A stretch of 64,000 bases of DNA, taken from SZUA-36 sp963759155 (GTDB taxonomy: Bacteria > Pseudomonadota > Gammaproteobacteria > Xanthomonadales > SZUA-36). Positions 35,163 through 43,707 of the stretch are shown here, one piece after another; position 1 is the stretch's first letter; each line of letters opens with the position of its first letter. The stretch lies in the NCBI GenBank assembly GCA_963759155.1, contig CAVWXX010000004.1:186001-250000 (forward strand), read 5' to 3'. The position numbers and the translations under genes were made by a program. The notes under the pieces were generated by a model, which worked only from the letters and a program-made list of their open reading frames with translations, made no database searches and had not been told where the DNA came from.

Positions 35163-36098
35163 ATGGATGAATCCATGATTGAAGCAAAATCATTGTGCAA
35201 AACCTATGGCATTTTCAAAGCCGTAGATGAACTGAGTTTTAAAGTTGAAGCAGGGCAGGTGCTTGGTTTTCTCGGCCCTAATGGTGCCGGCAAATCCACC
35301 ACCATGAAAATGCTGACGGGGTTTCTGGCGCCTAGTTCAGGTACCGCATTGATCAATGGTGTTGATGTGGTGGAAAACCCGGTGGAGGCACGAAAGAATA
35401 TTGGCTACCTGCCGGAAGGCGCGCCGAGTTATGGCGAGATGACGGTGTATCAGTTCCTTGTGTTCATTGCCCGCGCCAGGTTAATAGGCAAAAGTGAAGT
35501 GACCGCCAGCGTTGATCGCGCCATCCATAAGCTCAACCTGGCCCATGTGAAACACCAGGCTATCGAAACACTGTCAAAAGGTTTTAAACGGCGCGTGGGG
35601 CTGGCGCAGGCCATTATTCATGACCCGCAGATTTTAATTCTTGATGAGCCCACGGACGGCCTGGACCCGAACCAGAAGCGCGAGGTGCGCAACCTGATCA
35701 GGGCCATGTCGAAAGACAAGATCATTATTATTTCGACCCATATTCTGGAAGAGGTTGCAGCCCTTTGTAACCGCGTGATGATCATCGCCAGCGGTAAACT
35801 ACTGGCCGATGATACGCCACAGGGCCTGATAGCCCGTTCGCGTTATCACAACGCTGTCTCCATGGTCGTGGAGGCACCGGAGAAGGTCGCCAGCGCCCTG
35901 GGTGTGCTACCCCAGGTTGCCAAGGTGGAAATTTCTGAGGGTGAATTGACACTTTTTCCGACAGGGCAGGCCGGGTTGCTCGAGGCAGTGACTGCTGCCA
36001 TCAGTGAGAACCAGTGGCAGGTATCCGCTTTGCGGCTCGAGGCAGGCCGGCTTGATGAAGTCTTCCACGGTATTACCCGTCAGGAGGTGTTAGCGTGA
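35163..36098 (+). CDS. ABC transporter ATP-binding protein, GldA-like
   Basis: The ATPase of an ABC-2-type system, 311 residues. Walker A is GPNGAGKSTTM, the signature LSKGFKRRVG, Walker B ILILDEPTDGLDP and the switch histidine is in IISTHILEEV. A C-terminal domain (residues 215-311) is typical of the GldA/NodI branch. It is followed by a GldF-like permease and a GldG-like protein with overlapping ends. In Bacteroidetes this trio supports gliding; in proteobacteria it exists without gliding and its cargo is unknown. Start is ATG at 35163 or the in-frame ATG at 35175. Confidence 0.88.
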   Translation: MDESMIEAKSLCKTYGIFKAVDELSFKVEAGQVLGFLGPNGAGKSTTMKMLTGFLAPSSGTALINGVDVVENPVEARKNIGYLPEGAPSYGEMTVYQFLVFIARARLIGKSEVTASVDRAIHKLNLAHVKHQAIETLSKGFKRRVGLAQAIIHDPQILILDEPTDGLDPNQKREVRNLIRAMSKDKIIIISTHILEEVAALCNRVMIIASGKLLADDTPQGLIARSRYHNAVSMVVEAPEKVASALGVLPQVAKVEISEGELTLFPTGQAGLLEAVTAAISENQWQVSALRLEAGRLDEVFHGITRQEVLA

Positions 36099-36829
36099 AC
36101 GGTACAACCACAGTAATGCAACGCGAGTTGACGGGTTATTTTGTCACGCCGGTGGCTTATGTTTTCCTGATTATTTTTCTCGTGATGACCGGCATATTTG
36201 CATTTTATCTCGGCAACTTTTACGAACGCGGCTTTGCGGATCTTGATTCATTCTTCCGTTTCCACCCATGGCTTTATCTTTTCCTGGTTCCGGCAATATC
36301 GATGCGGCTATGGGCTGAGGAAAGACGCTCCGGAACCATCGAGTTATTGCTCACCCTGCCCCTGACAACCCGGCAGGCCGTATTGGGCAAGTTCCTGGCA
36401 GCCTGGTTGTTTATAGGCCTGGCGCTTCTTCTGACTTTACCGATGTGGTTCACGGTGAATTACCTGGGTGATCCTGATAATGGCGTGATACTGGCGGCCT
36501 ACCTCGGTAGCTGGCTGATGGCCGGCGGTTTTCTGGCAATCGGTTCGTGTATGTCGGCACTGACTCAAAACCAGGTGGTGGCGTTTATTTTGAGCATCGT
36601 GGTCTGCTTTCTGTTCCTGTTGAGCGGCTTGCCGATGGTCATGAACCTGTTCAATGCATGGGCGCCTCAAATCATACTCGACGGTATAGCCAGCCTTAGT
36701 TTTTTGCAGCACTTTGCCGATATCTCGAAAGGTGTGATCGACGTGCGTGACATTGTTTATTTCGCACTCGTTATCGGCTTTTGGCTGCTTGCCAATGTTT
36801 TAATACTTGATCTGAAGAAGGCCGACTGA
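36095..36829 (+). CDS. ABC-2 type permease, GldF-like
   Basis: A 244-residue integral membrane protein with six helices. The N-terminal MQRELTGYFVTPVAYVFLIIF and WAEERRSGTIELLLTLPLTTRQAVLGK segments are characteristic of ABC-2 permeases of the GldF/NosY group. The GTG start overlaps the ATPase stop by 4 bases, and its own stop overlaps the next gene by one base (TGATG). It forms the membrane channel with the ATPase upstream; the transported substrate is not known. Confidence 0.88.
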   Translation: MNGTTTVMQRELTGYFVTPVAYVFLIIFLVMTGIFAFYLGNFYERGFADLDSFFRFHPWLYLFLVPAISMRLWAEERRSGTIELLLTLPLTTRQAVLGKFLAAWLFIGLALLLTLPMWFTVNYLGDPDNGVILAAYLGSWLMAGGFLAIGSCMSALTQNQVVAFILSIVVCFLFLLSGLPMVMNLFNAWAPQIILDGIASLSFLQHFADISKGVIDVRDIVYFALVIGFWLLANVLILDLKKAD

Positions 36830-38706
36830 TGATACAAAAAATCCGATCAGCTTATTCAGCAGGCATTTTGTTACTGCTGGCCATTCTATTTATCACGCTG
36901 ACCATCATGTCATCCGTGTTCCTGAAAGGTATGCGTATTGATCTGACTGAGAACAGTCTCTACACGCTCAATGAAGGCACTCGCAATATCCTCAATAACA
37001 TGGATGAACCGGTCAACCTGTACCTGTATTTTTCCGAGGACATCAGTCGTGATCTGCCGCAATTTCGCAGTTACGCACGTTGGGCGGGTGAAATGCTGGA
37101 AGAGTTTGTCGAGCAAGGTGGCGGTAAACTGACACTCAAACGGGTCGACCCGGTGCCCTTTTCACCACAGGAGGACCAGGCGGCTCAATACGGTTTGCAA
37201 GGCGTGCCGGTGGGGACGACAGGCGATATGCTTTATTTTGGCCTTGTGGGTACCAACTCACTCGACGGCCTGGAAGTCATGCCTTTTCTGCAGCCGGATA
37301 AGGAGAAGTTTCTTGAATATGATCTTGCCAAGATTGTCTTTTCACTGTCACACCCACAGCATAAGAAAGTTGGATTGATATCAGGTCTCGATATGAAGCC
37401 GGGCTTTGATCCGGCAACGCAAAATGTTCGTGAAGCCTGGGTTATCCATCAGCAATTAGACCAGCTATTCGACCTGCAGGACCTGCCGGCGGATACCGGT
37501 GAGTTACCTGAAGACCTCGATTTACTTGTGCTGGTGCACCCGAAGGACCTGGGCGAGAACATGCTCTACCAGATCGATCAGTTCGTGCTCGGTGGTGGTC
37601 GCGTTCTGGCCTTTCTGGACCCGGTCGCAGAAGCCGATCTGGGTGGTGACCCCAATGACCCGATGGCACGAATGAATGCCGGCGGCAGTTCTTCACTGGG
37701 GCCCTTGTTGCAGGCATGGGGTGTCAGCTTCGATACCGACAGGGTGATTGGTGATTATGCTTATGCCCTGCAGGTCAGCCTTGGCCAGGGACAGCCACCG
37801 GTTCGACACCTTGGGATTTTGTCGGTCAATCCGGATGGTATTGACAGTACGGATGTGGCCACGGCAGATTTGCAAGCCGTGAATTTCTCATCCAGCGGTT
37901 GGCTGGCACCGCTGGAGTCGGCCACGACGGACTTCGAGGTACTTTTGCAAAGCAGTGAGAACGCAGCACCGATAGAGGCCGCCCGTCTCAGGTTTCTTTC
38001 CAACCCGCAGGACCTCAGCAGGGATTTTCAGCCCACTGGTGACAGGTATGCCCTGGTTGCCCGTGTGACAGGCCAGGCGAAAACCGCGTTTGAACAACCA
38101 CCCGAAGAGTCGCCGCTAATGGGGCACCTGACCGAATCGGATAGTGCGGGAATCAATGTTACCCTGTTTGCGGATACCGATGTTTTGACCGATCGCCTGT
38201 GGGTGCAAAAACAGAGTTTCCTTGGCCGTACAGTCGTGAACTCTTTTGCAGATAACGGTACCCTGGTTTTCAATATTGCTGACCAGTTACTGGGTAGCTC
38301 CGATTTGATTGGTATCCGCACCCGTGCCAGTACCACCCGGCCTTTTGACCGTGTTGAGGCTCTGAAACTGTCAGCGGAGGCCCGTTTCCGTGATACCGAG
38401 GAACGCTTGCAGGCCGAACTGGAAGAAACCGAACGCACACTGACAGAAATGCAGTCGTTGAGACAGGATGGTGAGTTAACGGTACTGACCCCTGAGCAAG
38501 AGGATGAAGTACAGCGTTTCGTTGACCGGAAATTACAGATTCGCAGCGAATTGCGCCAGGTGCAGCATGATCTTTCCCGCGATATCGAGGCCCTGGGTAT
38601 GCGGCTTAAATTCATCAATATTGTACTGGTGCCGATATTAATCGTGATATTCGCATTAATGTTCAGGCAGGTGCGGCGCCGGCGCAGGGAGAGTGATCAA
38701 TCATGA
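36829..38706 (+). CDS. GldG-like ABC accessory protein
   Basis: A 625-residue membrane-anchored protein. An N-terminal helix (residues 13-34) and a C-terminal helix (about 600-618, FINIVLVPILIVIFALMFR) flank a large periplasmic part. The segment RIDLTENSLYTLNEGTRNIL marks the GldG family, and KVGLISGLDMKPGF with the GGGRVLAFLDPVAE stretch marks the central ABC-associated domain (DUF4350-like fold). A coiled coil lies near residues 510-590. GldG is thought to be an auxiliary subunit of the GldAF transporter. The next gene overlaps the stop by 4 bases. Confidence 0.85.
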   Translation: MIQKIRSAYSAGILLLLAILFITLTIMSSVFLKGMRIDLTENSLYTLNEGTRNILNNMDEPVNLYLYFSEDISRDLPQFRSYARWAGEMLEEFVEQGGGKLTLKRVDPVPFSPQEDQAAQYGLQGVPVGTTGDMLYFGLVGTNSLDGLEVMPFLQPDKEKFLEYDLAKIVFSLSHPQHKKVGLISGLDMKPGFDPATQNVREAWVIHQQLDQLFDLQDLPADTGELPEDLDLLVLVHPKDLGENMLYQIDQFVLGGGRVLAFLDPVAEADLGGDPNDPMARMNAGGSSSLGPLLQAWGVSFDTDRVIGDYAYALQVSLGQGQPPVRHLGILSVNPDGIDSTDVATADLQAVNFSSSGWLAPLESATTDFEVLLQSSENAAPIEAARLRFLSNPQDLSRDFQPTGDRYALVARVTGQAKTAFEQPPEESPLMGHLTESDSAGINVTLFADTDVLTDRLWVQKQSFLGRTVVNSFADNGTLVFNIADQLLGSSDLIGIRTRASTTRPFDRVEALKLSAEARFRDTEERLQAELEETERTLTEMQSLRQDGELTVLTPEQEDEVQRFVDRKLQIRSELRQVQHDLSRDIEALGMRLKFINIVLVPILIVIFALMFRQVRRRRRESDQS

Positions 38707-39776
38707 AGCGGAGTTTTCTCTATCTCGTAGGCCTGACGCTGGCAGCCATTTTGATCGTCCTGTTTCTCGCACCCGGGGATGGCTTGCCGGGAAAATCTTC
38801 GCGGGATACATTGCTGCTGCCGGCCATTGCTGAGCAAGTCAACGATGTCAGCCGTGTTGAAATTGTGACTGCCGGTGAAACGGTTATTGCCACACTGGTG
38901 AAAACTGACGGGGCATGGCTGGTGGAGCAGATGGGTGGATATCATGCCGACTGGTCAAAGCTTCAACCACTCCTGGTGGCGCTGGCCAAGGCCAGGGTGG
39001 TCGAGGCAAAAACGGATAAACCGGAATACTATGCCCGCCTGGGGGTTGAAGACATCAGCGCAAATGACGCTGATAGCGTATTGGTCAGAATTGGCGTTGG
39101 TGATCAAATCACGGGTGTTCTGATAGGTCACGAGGCGCAGGGCCGACAGGGTCAGTATGTGCGATTGCAGGATACCCAGGGCAGTGCCCTGGTGGATCGC
39201 GTTTTTGAAGTCCCGCGAGAAACCGTCGGCTGGACCGATAGCAGGATCATCGATGTCAACTCTTCAGAGGTCGCCGAGGTTGAGATTATTCATCCTGATG
39301 CAGAACGCGTACTGGTGATGAGGATTTCTGCCGACCAGACTGATTTTGATCTCGCCGGCTTACCACAGGACCGCGAAATCAGGAGCAGCTGGGCTGTGAA
39401 TTCACTGGGTTCGGTTTTCTCCATGCTGAATATGGAAACGGTACGGCGGGCTGACGATGTGGATTGGAGCAATGCAGTAAAACTGCGCTTATTGATGTTC
39501 TCGGGTGTGGAACTCCTCGCCGACCTGCTTGAACAGGAAGACACGTATTTGCTGCGCTTGCAGGCCAGTCATCCTGCGGCATCTGTGGTTCGGGGTGAGA
39601 GTGATATTTCAGATGAGCAGCGGGCAATTGAAGAACAGGCGGCAACCGATGTCGCGAACAGGGTTGAAGACATCAACCGGAAAGTCAGTGGTTGGGTTTA
39701 CGGGATATCCAAGCAAAAATTTGAGGCCATGACCAGGAAGCCGGAAGACCTGCTAAAACCGTTGGAAGCGTCTTGA
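38703..39776 (+). CDS. DUF4340 domain protein
   Basis: A 357-residue protein with one N-terminal membrane helix (residues 5-22) and a periplasmic beta-rich region. The segments VEIVTAGETVIATLVKTDGAWLVEQ, YHADWSKLQPLLVALAKARVVEAKT and EYYARLGVEDIS follow the DUF4340 repeat pattern. DUF4340 genes are regularly found just after GldG-like genes in proteobacteria, so it is likely to be a further component of that ABC system. Function beyond this is unknown. It overlaps its neighbours on both sides by 4 bases. Confidence 0.8.
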   Translation: MKRSFLYLVGLTLAAILIVLFLAPGDGLPGKSSRDTLLLPAIAEQVNDVSRVEIVTAGETVIATLVKTDGAWLVEQMGGYHADWSKLQPLLVALAKARVVEAKTDKPEYYARLGVEDISANDADSVLVRIGVGDQITGVLIGHEAQGRQGQYVRLQDTQGSALVDRVFEVPRETVGWTDSRIIDVNSSEVAEVEIIHPDAERVLVMRISADQTDFDLAGLPQDREIRSSWAVNSLGSVFSMLNMETVRRADDVDWSNAVKLRLLMFSGVELLADLLEQEDTYLLRLQASHPAASVVRGESDISDEQRAIEEQAATDVANRVEDINRKVSGWVYGISKQKFEAMTRKPEDLLKPLEAS

Positions 39777-40141
39777 ACTCAACTGCCCGTGCGGTGGCAT
39801 TCGCTGCTGCGCTACTGGCGCTTTCAGCGGTCATCCTGGCAGCAATGGGTAGTCATCTTTTCGATATGAAAGGCATGCAGGGGCTTTGGCAGATAGCCTC
39901 AAATATTCACCTTTTTAGTGCCGCCGCATTGTTGGGTCTTGCGGCTTTACTTGCCCGGCTGGAGTCACCAGTCTTAAAGTGGGGCGCATGGTTGATTGTT
40001 TTGGGAGCGCTTATTTTCTGTGGCAGCATTTATCTGCATGTGATCACCGGGCATGTCGTGCCCCGGGTGACGCCATCAGGAGGTCTGCTGATGATGGCAG
40101 GCTGGGTGCTGGTGGCGTTGGCATTCATGCGTAAGACATGA
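39773..40141 (+). CDS. DUF423 family membrane protein
   Basis: A 122-residue inner-membrane protein with four hydrophobic helices. It starts at TTG (39773), overlapping the DUF4340 stop. The conserved DUF423 elements are visible: the N-terminal AAALLALSAVILAAMGSHL, HLFSAAALLGLAALL and a GSIYLHVITGH-ending third helix with a later LMMAGWVLVALAF. Function of the family is unknown. It is the fifth gene of the operon. Confidence 0.8.
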   Translation: MNSTARAVAFAAALLALSAVILAAMGSHLFDMKGMQGLWQIASNIHLFSAAALLGLAALLARLESPVLKWGAWLIVLGALIFCGSIYLHVITGHVVPRVTPSGGLLMMAGWVLVALAFMRKT

Positions 40142-40761
40142 GCCGCCTCAGATACAACCGCAAACAGGCACTCGACACACTGAGATCAAGCTGCCCCCGC
40201 ATGGCGGCGCTGATCAGGGACAAGGGGGCTTTCAGTATACAAGTGAGGAAGGAGCACGATCTTTTCATCTCGCTTGCCAGTTCAATTGCCTATCAGCAGC
40301 TATCGGGTAAAGCGGCCGCAACGATCTACGGCCGCTTTGAAGCTTTGTTTGAAAACAATCGACCGGTGGCCTCCGAAGCCGTCAATTTCTCGGTGAAAAC
40401 CCTGCGTTCGGTTGGCCTTTCCAATAACAAGGCGTTGGCGATTCTTGATCTTGCCGAACACACCTGTTCCGGCAGTCTGCCGGGTCAGCGGAAATTGGCT
40501 GGCATGGGCGATGAGGATATTATCAAGAGTCTCTGCAGGGTGCGTGGTATCGGCCCGTGGACAGTGCAAATGCACCTGATTTTTTCACTCGGTCGGCCGG
40601 ATGTTATGCCCAGCACTGACCTTGGCATCCAGAAAGGTGTGCAACTGACCTATGACCTGCCCGCATTACCTAAACCGGACCAGGTTTTGGATGTTACCCG
40701 GCATCTTGCACCTTACCGCTCCGTGGCCAGTTGGTATTTCTGGCGTGTCGTGGATGATTGA
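40138..40761 (+). CDS. DNA-3-methyladenine glycosylase II, AlkA-like
   Basis: A 207-residue base-excision repair glycosylase of the HhH-GPD superfamily. It has LASSIAYQQLSGKAAATIYGRF, the helix-hairpin-helix VRGIGPWTVQMHLIFSLGRPD and the catalytic Asp in MPSTDLGIQ. It lacks the N-terminal extra domain of E. coli AlkA, so it is of the short type. It removes alkylated bases such as 3-methyladenine. The ATG overlaps the DUF423 stop by 4 bases, making it the last gene of an otherwise membrane-related operon. Confidence 0.88.
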   Translation: MSRLRYNRKQALDTLRSSCPRMAALIRDKGAFSIQVRKEHDLFISLASSIAYQQLSGKAAATIYGRFEALFENNRPVASEAVNFSVKTLRSVGLSNNKALAILDLAEHTCSGSLPGQRKLAGMGDEDIIKSLCRVRGIGPWTVQMHLIFSLGRPDVMPSTDLGIQKGVQLTYDLPALPKPDQVLDVTRHLAPYRSVASWYFWRVVDD

Positions 40762-40844
40762 TTCGGAAAGATAATAATCACCGCTTCGCAAGCTTGAATA
40801 AGCAGGCAAAGTCCCGCATGTTGTTAATCTGATTCTGTTTACAG

Positions 40845-41318
40845 GTGTTCAAAATGAACTTACTGGACCATTTTATCCTCCAGCATTGCCAGGTGTCCCT
40901 GTTAAAGGGTGAGATATTACGTGTCTCGCGCGAGGGTGAGATGCAGGACGCCAAGGTTGAAATGAATTTGACACCACGGTTAATTGAAATGGATTCGGGC
41001 GAGAAACTGCCCACCTACCAGGTGAGTGCAAGGCTGGTTTGTGTCGGTGGCGCCAGGGATAAATCAGGGCCGGCTTTCAACGCAAAAGTGGGCCTGGAAA
41101 CCGTCTACCAGCAAACCTCTGGTGATGCCCTCGATATTTCCGAGTTCACCAATCACCACGCCAGTCTGTCGCGGCAGATTTATCCGTTGCTGGCTCAGGA
41201 GTTACGTGGTTTATTAACGCGGCTGGGTCTGTCCAATATCCAGTTGCCATTTGACCTGACGCCGCGTTCAAAGAACATCAACATCTCCTCCGACAAGGCG
41301 CAAGGGCGCGTGCACTGA
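40845..41318 (+). CDS. Unrecognised small protein, possibly SecB-like
   Basis: A 157-residue soluble protein with no signal peptide. The first half is beta-rich (residues 15-80, with VSLLKGEILRVSREG and YQVSARLVCVGG), and the second ends in helices with IYPLLAQELRGLLTRLGLSNIQLPFDL. The order of strands, then a LYPLLAxE-like helix, then a PFDL end recalls the SecB chaperone fold (in SecB: ILFPYARE then APVNFD). The match is weak and based on my reading, so I leave the product unnamed. It lies alone, 84 bases after the AlkA-like gene. Confidence 0.55.
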   Translation: MFKMNLLDHFILQHCQVSLLKGEILRVSREGEMQDAKVEMNLTPRLIEMDSGEKLPTYQVSARLVCVGGARDKSGPAFNAKVGLETVYQQTSGDALDISEFTNHHASLSRQIYPLLAQELRGLLTRLGLSNIQLPFDLTPRSKNINISSDKAQGRVH

Positions 41319-41372
41319 GGCGCGGGAGCGCTTTTTACCCCCAGGTTTCGCCAAACAGGCGAATCAGGTTGA

Positions 41373-41400
41373 GAAAAAAAAGGTGCGCCGAAGCGCACCT
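41373..41400 (-). terminator. Rho-independent terminator of the beta-helix gene
   Basis: The hairpin AGGTGCGC-CGAA-GCGCACCT occupies 41381-41400, and 41374-41380 are a run of A, read as T on the minus strand. It terminates transcription coming from the right. The stop of the beta-helix gene is 290 bases away, because the MITE-like element at 41419-41680 lies between them. Confidence 0.8.
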
Positions 41401-41418
41401 AATCCATCCCCTTGCCTA

Positions 41419-41680
41419 GTGTAGTGTCCCGTATTAAACAGCGATTAAGCGAGACGAGAAGGCATTAGCTGCAAGGCGCGTCTCGTAGGGAATGACTAGT
41501 CCTTTCCAAGAGGGGCAACACAGCAGATGATGCCTTCTCGTCTCGCCCTTCGGGAGCCCCACAAAAGCTCCAATCCTGCGTTGCAGCCTTTGTTAAGGGA
41601 ACAGCCATTAACTGCAGGCTACGTCTTGTCTTGAATCTTTTGTGAGGCTCTTAATCGCTGTTTAATACGGGACACTACAC
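41419..41680. mobile_element. MITE-like element with perfect 31-bp terminal inverted repeats
   Basis: Bases 41419-41449 (starting GTGTAGTGTCCCGTATTAAA) and 41650-41680 are perfect inverted copies. Inside, a second pair GCGAGACGAGAAGGCAT and ATGCCTTCTCGTCTCGC strengthens the fold. The 262-base element has no plausible ORF, so it would need a transposase in trans. I see no unambiguous target duplication. It fills most of the 371-base gap between the SecB-like gene and the beta-helix gene, and has separated the latter from its terminator. Confidence 0.85.
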
Positions 41681-41689
41681 CAGGAGTAA

Positions 41690-43444
41690 TTAATTAAAAT
41701 TCTGCAAAGTCCAGCCGTGTGTCCACGCAGCCTTGTCACCGGAGAAAGCACCGATGTGACCGTAGTTCTGGAAGAACGATTCGAACTCATCCATGTTGAT
41801 CGGGTAGCCCGTGGTGTAGTTGGCTGAAGCCGGTGGGAATACACCTTCCAGTGCCGGGTCCATTTCCATGTTTCCGTCCTGGGCCTTGAACCATGATTCA
41901 ACCGTCCACGGATCACCATCCTCTTCAACAAAGTTCGTACCACAATTAACAATGGTGTTTTCCATGGTCAGGTTGCCGGTCAGAGCATCCGGTGGTGTAC
42001 CGGCATTTGTGAAGGTGGAAGAGCTGTCGATATCAAGGCAGCTACCAAAACCGGTAAAGATGGAGTTGGTGACCTTGACGCCTGTACCCCTGCGGAAGGT
42101 AGCGCCGGTGGTATCGGAACGACCGATGAAGGTGGCATTCGAGATCCACGGCAAGGCCCGGGCCTCGGCGTCGTTGTTGGCTTCGAGGTTATCCGCTTCG
42201 ATACCGCGATCAGCGCCGATGGTAACATCGCCTGCCTGCACGACGAGTACGTTTTGCAGACGGCCACGGTAGCCCTGTGTCCAGTCAACACTGTCATCCT
42301 CGATAGAGGTAAGGACGAGGTTCCTGGCGTTAACTGTGCCGCCGAAGAACTCGACACCGTCATCCGCATTGGCATGAACCTGGACGTTTTCTACCACGGT
42401 CCCACGGCCTACACCCTGGAACGCGATGCCGTTCAGTTCGTTTTCATCGGTAAACAGGATGCCGGCAAACTGTACACGGACGTAGCGCAGTACACCTGAG
42501 CTGTCATTTTCGTCATCACCACCGTAGGGTCCGGATTCGCCTTCACCCAATGCGCTACAGGCGCCGATGGTATCGCATGTGTTGATCGGTGCTTTACCAT
42601 TGATGGTCAGACCACCCCAGTCACCCGAGCTGCCGGGGTTGACAGGATCAGAGGCGCCATTGACGCCGGTCATCACGATGGGTGCGTAAGGTGTGCCTTC
42701 GGCAAAGATCTTGGCGCCGCGGGAAATGCCGAGCAGTGACTGGTCGATACCGATAATACGTGTACCCGGTTCAATATGAATTGCATTGGTGTTTTCAGCA
42801 TTGTTTTTGGCGCCGATAAATACTGCGCCATTAAGCACCCAAATGGTATCGTTCGTCAGGTGCAGGTCCTGGGTGTACTCACCACCACTGATGATACAGG
42901 TGCGATCATCAAGGCCCGCAGTCGCCCACGCCGGGCAACCCTGGAAAGACTCCTGGTAAACACACTGGCTGTTTGTAACACCAAGGCCAGCATCCTGAAC
43001 GGATGATTCGTTCAGCGAGCCGTCTGCTACATTGGGTGATGTCCAGCTCCATGTGAAGTCGCTGCAACTGTTCATGGTCAGCGTTGCTGTCCCCCAGTTG
43101 GGATCGGTGGTTACCGGGTTGCCGATCACGGCGCCGAAACTACCGCCTTCAACCAGTTCCAATGGAATTTCAACCGAAAAGTCACCCGCCTGGACAATTC
43201 CGGCACCTTGTACCCAGAATGGTTCGCCGGTTGTTTCGTCAAAGGTGTAGTAGGCGGCGAACAACACACCGTACTCCGGACCGAGTGGGATATAGTTCAA
43301 GCCGAGACCGCGACGCGCATCGGCCTCCTTCTCAAAGTAAAAACCATTCACCCAGCCATCGATAAAGTCTGCCATCGCAACATTCGCGCTGAGCAGCAAT
43401 GTGAGTCCCGCAAGGAGACTGTTAAACCGGTTTCTAATACTCAT
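41690..43444 (-). CDS. Secreted beta-helix-type protein, predicted PhoB-controlled
   Basis: A 584-residue exported protein, started at the ATG at 43444 with GAGGAAA upstream; the signal peptide is hydrophobic residues 7-25 ending NVAMA-DF. The second half is a run of short beta-strands with GDWGGLTINGKAPIN, ELNGIAFQGVGRGT, NADDGVEFFGGTVNA and GADRGIEADN. These are features of a parallel beta-helix family that is common in marine proteobacteria and Bacteroidetes, and often found near TonB receptors. It has several cysteines, suggesting disulfides. It could bind or break down a polymer outside the cell. Upstream direct repeats of the PhoB type imply expression in low phosphate. Confidence 0.7.
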   Translation of the reverse strand: MSIRNRFNSLLAGLTLLLSANVAMADFIDGWVNGFYFEKEADARRGLGLNYIPLGPEYGVLFAAYYTFDETTGEPFWVQGAGIVQAGDFSVEIPLELVEGGSFGAVIGNPVTTDPNWGTATLTMNSCSDFTWSWTSPNVADGSLNESSVQDAGLGVTNSQCVYQESFQGCPAWATAGLDDRTCIISGGEYTQDLHLTNDTIWVLNGAVFIGAKNNAENTNAIHIEPGTRIIGIDQSLLGISRGAKIFAEGTPYAPIVMTGVNGASDPVNPGSSGDWGGLTINGKAPINTCDTIGACSALGEGESGPYGGDDENDSSGVLRYVRVQFAGILFTDENELNGIAFQGVGRGTVVENVQVHANADDGVEFFGGTVNARNLVLTSIEDDSVDWTQGYRGRLQNVLVVQAGDVTIGADRGIEADNLEANNDAEARALPWISNATFIGRSDTTGATFRRGTGVKVTNSIFTGFGSCLDIDSSSTFTNAGTPPDALTGNLTMENTIVNCGTNFVEEDGDPWTVESWFKAQDGNMEMDPALEGVFPPASANYTTGYPINMDEFESFFQNYGHIGAFSGDKAAWTHGWTLQNFN

Positions 43445-43543
43445 TTCTAAAGATTTCCTCTGTACTGTTAATAATGATGGACCGAAATCAATAATTCGGT
43501 GCTCGGTCAACGGGGCATCTTAGGGCCTGTTCTTTGCAATACC

Positions 43544-43572
43544 GTGACCGTTTCGTTACAGCTTTGTGACAG
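43544..43572 (-). promoter_or_regulatory. Pho box for the beta-helix gene (three 11-bp repeats)
   Basis: Read on the minus strand, CTGTCACAAAG, CTGTAACGAAA and CGGTCAC follow each other at 11-base spacing. PhoB binds such 11-base direct repeats (consensus CTGTCATAAAWCTGTCAY). The box is 100 bases upstream of the start codon. No -10 element is certain. Confidence 0.7.
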
Positions 43573-43599
43573 TGGTCAGCTTTTTGTCAATTTGTCCTT

Positions 43600-43633
43600 G
43601 TGTCACAAGACTGTCATATCTGCTTTCTATACT
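43600..43633 (+). promoter_or_regulatory. Pho box and -10 for the TonB-receptor operon
   Basis: GTGTCACAAGACTGTCAT (43600-43617) has two TGTCA half-sites 11 bases apart and matches the Pho consensus well. TATACT (43628-43633) lies 10 bases further on, the position expected of the -10 in a PhoB-activated promoter, where the box replaces the -35. The first gene, DUF3450, starts 74 bases downstream. Confidence 0.75.
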
Positions 43634-43707
43634 CCCGCGCTTACGAGGCCCCTGGCCGTAACAAACTTCATACACATACAGACATTTGATCATTCGGGAA
43701 AACAGAC

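Noticed and set aside
35163..38706. Gliding motility function of the Gld-like genes
   Set aside because: No other gld or spr genes are present and the host looks like a gammaproteobacterium, where this trio occurs without gliding.
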